Of a stretch of DNA of 64,000 bases, positions 61,801-64,000 are shown in pieces. The position numbers and the translations under genes are program-made. The DNA comes from JAEUIX01 sp964611125 (GTDB lineage: Bacteria; Planctomycetota; Phycisphaerae; Phycisphaerales; UBA1924): the NCBI GenBank assembly GCA_964611125.1, contig CAZSZO010000016.1, positions 1-64,000 on the forward strand, in the 5' to 3' direction. How positions within the stretch are numbered: position 1 is the first letter of the stretch; each line of letters opens with the position of its first letter. A model generated the notes under the pieces. That model was not told where the DNA came from and searched no databases. It was given only the letters and a program-made list of their open reading frames with translations.

Positions 61801-63248
61801 AGGTTCGAGCGGTTCTCGTTCTGGGCGCCGACGCCGGCGCCGGTGGCGGGCAAGGTCTGCTCGGAGATCGCCCCCGCCGTGCCGTTGCAGATGCCGTTCC
61901 AGTTGAACTGGAGGGGCATGGTGATGTCGACGTGGGCGGGGTCGTCGATGTGCAGGGTGAAGGACCCGGTCGCGGCGTTGTTGCCGGCGACGCGGATGAT
62001 GTACGTGGTGTTGGCCACGCCCTGCCACTGCACGCGCGACCCGACGCCGCAGCCGTTGTCGTTGCAGACGATCGGCGCCGCGCCGCACGCGGCGTAGACC
62101 GCCAGCGTGGTGTCGAGCGTCGAGCCGCAGGTGCGGGCCTCGATGGTGTTGTCGCCTGTCGCGGTGTACGCGTAGTAGACCGCCGTGGAGTCGTTGGTCC
62201 CGCAGCCCGAGGGCGCGGCGCCGAAGGTGCGGCCGTTGCTCCCCGCGGTGTCGCCGGCGACGACCGCCTGCGGCGTGGCGCAGTTGGCGTTCAGCGGCTG
62301 GCCGGTGCGGACGGTGGCGGCGAAGATCGAATAGCCGCGCCCGGTGTTGGCCGGGTAGGTCGCGTTCTGGAAGGTGATCGACACCAGGCTCCTGCCGGCG
62401 ACGTTGATGCCGTTGGCGGCCATCTTGACGGCGCTGAGCACGCCCTCGATCACGTTCAGGTTCGGCCCGGCGTTGGTGGTGAGGAAGTTCCGCACCGTCG
62501 CGGCGTCCTCATTCTCGACGCCCTGGAAGGTCAAGTACGTCACGCCATTGACGGTGTGGGGCACGCGCCGCTGCTGCAGCACGGGGAAGCCGCCGGCGCC
62601 GGCGACCACCGCGGGGTCGCTCTGAGCCCCGAACCAGTCGGGCGCCCGGAGCGTCGCGGTCACGGTGCTGGCGTCGGAGAAGGTGAGCACCACATCAAAC
62701 TGCCCGCCGCTGTCGCTGGCGTGGTAGAGCACGCCGATTTCCGCCGTGGCGTCGAGGGTGACCGGCGTGGGGAGCGTGGTGACCTGTGGGGTGGTGTGGT
62801 TGTTGGAGGCCGCGTCGGGCGCCCAGATGGGGAAGCCGCCGCGGGCGGTGGCGGGATTGAGGACCGCCTCATAGGGGCGGAACACGGCGCGGTTGCCCAG
62901 GTGCACGATGTCGAGCGTGCCGGTCGAGAGCGTGTTGAACAGGCCGTAGGTGATGCCCGTCGAGCCGACCAGCGGGGTCGAGCCGATGGCGTGGGGGCTT
63001 GCGGGGTCGAAATACAGCCCGCGATCGGAGATCGAGCGGTACTGGATCAGATCGGCATTGCTGTTGGTGTTGACCGTCACCACTTCATCGGCGCGGGCCA
63101 TGCCGTGGAAGTTGTAGTTGAGGGGGATCTGGGAATCGATGATTTGGCCTTGCGCGGCGCCAGGGGCCAGGCACACCGGCAAGGCGCACGCAAGCAGCGT
63201 AAGCGCGGCCGACAGCCGTCCCGTCGTCGCACGGATCAAGCGGGTCAT
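58878..63248 (-). CDS. Giant secreted multi-domain protein with C-type lectin and EF-hand/dockerin-like tail
   Basis: 1456 residues. Signal peptide 1-35. A 300-residue beta domain occurs twice: 40-330 (YRSISDRGLYFD, HLGNRAVF, IGVLYHASDSGGQFDVVLTF, APDWFG) and 440-740 (YRSIADRGLLCD, HLGDRNLA, IGVLYHMANG ... FDVTLAF, ATDWFG). Between them lies a PPC-like domain (about 320-435). Two Ig-like repeats follow (about 740-950: ITLNDSGLFGDTNPNDNIWS, INLNDNGTSGDAVANDGIWS), then two further PPC-like repeats (about 953-1255, each with DIDTE and a GLFRDDG- or GLYSAVG-type strand). A C-type lectin domain (about 1270-1390: LVTINDADENEWV, WIGLNDAQ, WSAGEPSQAGG) precedes paired DPDDLSDYI/DPDDLSDFI motifs ending FAGCP. 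It is a probable cell-surface carbohydrate-binding protein. Confidence 0.88.
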   Translation of the reverse strand: MTRLIRATTGRLSAALTLLACALPVCLAPGAAQGQIIDSQIPLNYNFHGMARADEVVTVNTNSNADLIQYRSISDRGLYFDPASPHAIGSTPLVGSTGITYGLFNTLSTGTLDIVHLGNRAVFRPYEAVLNPATARGGFPIWAPDAASNNHTTPQVTTLPTPVTLDATAEIGVLYHASDSGGQFDVVLTFSDASTVTATLRAPDWFGAQSDPAVVAGAGGFPVLQQRRVPHTVNGVTYLTFQGVENEDAATVRNFLTTNAGPNLNVIEGVLSAVKMAANGINVAGRSLVSITFQNATYPANTGRGYSIFAATVRTGQPLNANCATPQAVVAGDTAGSNGRTFGAAPSGCGTNDSTAVYYAYTATGDNTIEARTCGSTLDTTLAVYAACGAAPIVCNDNGCGVGSRVQWQGVANTTYIIRVAGNNAATGSFTLHIDDPAHVDITMPLQFNWNGICNGTAGAISEQTLPATGAGVGAQNENRSNLNGYRSIADRGLLCDGVSLDALNFGGTVGFQGILYQVYATGLQSDMVHLGDRNLAAGGGRAFSPSGTTWPAQGGAATTDNGLSPIWLNNPDQTGPQTSSMASLNAVFGPATQIGVLYHMANGGTSFGSFDVTLAFTDGTSATVTLDATDWFGTNTTAMPAPRAGAVIQRKMGGPWRAVQATDRAVDALTAGRLWVNEGVISTDSLSALGFSALGKTLASITFGNVRSAPNGAGDAITSAFGIYAATLRDPLTFNLNFGPGGVGTVTPNLLVAGSTGRMTVNVSRGSGAPNNITSVVVDGASIGLGPITLNDSGLFGDTNPNDNIWSTSLFFPVNTSSGAASLPFTVTDAQSRTATGNIIFSVTAPSALITPNPVLAGDPATATVTLSPNTGGPNDVASVTLDAGAIGAGVINLNDNGTSGDAVANDGIWSVQFTVPASSPPGLAALGLTITDVQFRSGFGSAALSVIAPPISTDLGALAAGVTTISDTLDPGVVKWLKLTLPVEVSPANNNFLDIDTEGTLLSGTNDTFIGLYSAVGALIGTADDDDGSGFLSQLSYGAAAPARSAVGNGVEYNGRDGTLAAGVYYLAYTEFPATFGATNWTVASTGTQTGTVNVNIAFGTIPAGGLPPVFTDLGTFGTNQVSSTRPLTAGGVQWFRFTLDSTVNTIDRAYLDIDTENSAVANTVIGLFRDDGSVVATDNDSGSALFSQLTFGRGTRPAPGDGNPYDGRNGGSLAAGTYYLALTENAASFGPNFTVFFNTGQTAADVTVTVVRGIEPPPAPTIVVGPVTNPANNHQYYLFDRGLNWLDAEAAAQVLGGHLVTINDADENEWVRVNVLTFDGADRRGWIGLNDAQTINDYQWASGEPFFFSNWSAGEPSQAGGIEFYVEMFANGLWNDLPLAGAAAGDFAIVEIDTPPCRADFNGDTFIDPDDLSDYISCYFDLPPCGRADFNGDSFVDPDDLSDFISIYFAGCP

Positions 63249-63572
63249 CAGTGGGTCTCCAGTGCAGGGGGGTGGATCTCAGAACAGGGTGAGTTCAATC
63301 TACCAGTTCGCGCCGCGGCCGCAAGGGGAAAGCCCCGATCTTGCTACGAAGCTGACGCGCGGCAACCGTTGCACCCTCTGCATCGGGTCAATCTGGGGAA
63401 GATGCTCGAAGTTGAGTTGGGGCGTGGTCGCGGCCCCGCAGTCAAGCGCAGCCTGTGCGCCAGAACGCAAACGGGCAAGCTAACCGGGCGGGTTCGCGGG
63501 TCGGGGGCCAGTTGGCCAGCGAGATGGCGAGCGAGTGGGCGGGCCCCTGGGCGGGCGGGGCGGGCGGGGCGT
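63249..63572. other. Gene-free stretch before SixA
   Basis: These 324 bases separate the 5' end of the giant secreted protein gene from the sixA stop. They must hold the promoter of the former. I see no clear hexamers, repeats or ORF in them. Confidence 0.5.
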
Positions 63573-64000
63573 TCAATCCTCGTCTTCGTCGAGGCGCAGG
63601 CGGTTGACCAGCTTGGCGTTGGTCAGATCAGCGCCCGGGGCGATCTCGATGATCAGGGCCTCACCGGTGCGGAGCTCGACGCCGTTCTTGCGGAACTGCG
63701 GGGCCATGAGCTTGGCCAGCTCCTCAAGCTGCGGGTTGTGGCCGACCAGCGCGATGACGCCAGCGTCACGCCGCGTGCGGATGAGGTCGATCACGCCGCG
63801 TGGGGAGCCGGTCAGTGAAAGAGCGTCGGTTTCGTCCACCTCGCACTCGAAGTGTTCGTTGATGCGCGAGGCGGTTTGCACGGCCCGATGCAGCGGGCTG
63901 TGCAGCAGCACCTTGGGGACAAGTTTGGCGGCCTTGAGCTGCTGCCCGAGCCACTTGGCCTGGCGCTCGCCGCGGGGCTTCAGGCGGCGGTCTTCGTCCC
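63573..64000 (-). CDS. sixA: SixA-type phosphohistidine phosphatase, 5' partial
   Basis: The frame is open to the right edge, so the N-terminus with the RHG motif is outside the window. What remains reads DEDRRLKPRGERQAKWLGQQ, then VLLHSPLHRAVQTASRINEHF (catalytic-site Arg in HSPLHRA), then VIALVGHNPQLEELAKLM with the second catalytic His. It closes with a beta strand carrying RTGEALIIEIAP. SixA dephosphorylates histidine in phosphotransfer proteins; many planctomycete homologues have unknown partners. The acidic C-terminus (DEDED) is unusual. Confidence 0.9.
   Translation of the reverse strand, partial: DEDRRLKPRGERQAKWLGQQLKAAKLVPKVLLHSPLHRAVQTASRINEHFECEVDETDALSLTGSPRGVIDLIRTRRDAGVIALVGHNPQLEELAKLMAPQFRKNGVELRTGEALIIEIAPGADLTNAKLVNRLRLDEDED

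Noticed and set aside
63249..63572. Small ORF on the plus strand near 63118-63483
   Set aside because: It has atypical composition and overlaps the signal-peptide region of the giant gene; nothing supports it.
61449..63818. 789-codon plus-strand frame opposite the giant secreted protein
   Set aside because: Val/Gly/Ala/Asp/Arg-rich shadow of the minus-strand gene, with no ribosome-binding site or domain.

Overview
The window is a 64 kb GC-rich chromosomal piece that most resembles a planctomycete, probably class Phycisphaerae. The support is: three secreted proteins ending in paired EF-hand/dockerin-like motifs of the DPDDLSDYI type and a terminal Phe-x-Gly-Cys; an ECF-type sigma factor next to a very large PknB-type kinase with a TM segment, beta-propeller and TPR; a TIR-FGE (SUMF1) protein; and GC-rich palindromic intergenic repeats. 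This placement is inferred from gene content only. There are no rRNA, tRNA or CRISPR loci, no transposase, and no phage block.

Layout. 3-1796: 3' part of a TIR / membrane / FGE-sulfatase protein, then a palindromic repeat. 2216-7824: a glycan cluster with two GT4-type glycosyltransferases on the minus strand and, divergently, a methyltransferase plus two GT2 enzymes joined by 4-bp overlaps. 7874-15928: a lipoprotein, a DUF309 protein, a Ser/Thr kinase with C-terminal zinc ribbons, a zinc-ribbon membrane protein, MOSC, DinB, aldo/keto reductase and FAH-family genes. 15985-18166: FliN, then acpP-fabF behind a good sigma-70 type promoter. 18348-20475: a sigma-54 activator gene, an AT-rich island with inverted repeats, a near-consensus sigma-54 promoter reading away from it, and a textbook intrinsic terminator about 300 nt downstream, with no convincing ORF between. 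20808-25741: DUF1444, a DUF1272-GNAT fusion, a protein of unknown function, an ATP-grasp protein, a DUF1963 protein and a 5'-truncated GNAT copy beside a duplicated hairpin repeat. 25884-29464: three secreted proteins. 29735-36779: ECF sigma factor, giant kinase and a convergent PP2C/GAF phosphatase, together a signalling module.

36885-48704: a GH35-like glycosidase, QueD, BCAT, PadR, an AhpD-like protein, a lipoprotein with terpene-cyclase-like helical repeats, two more glycosyltransferases separated by a MITE-like inverted-repeat element, a lone atpG, and UbiA/MqnP. 48861-63248: a 986-residue DGT-repeat secreted protein, lipoproteins, a sugar-isomerase-like protein, a class IV aminotransferase, a LuxR regulator, and a 1456-residue secreted protein built from duplicated domains. 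63573-64000: 3' part of a SixA phosphatase.

The most promising undescribed unit is 18348-20475. A dedicated bacterial enhancer-binding protein appears to sit divergently from a sigma-54 promoter whose transcript would be a structured, G-tract-rich small RNA ending at a strong terminator. No alignment, folding or database search was run; family names come from recognised motifs, and residue positions are approximate.
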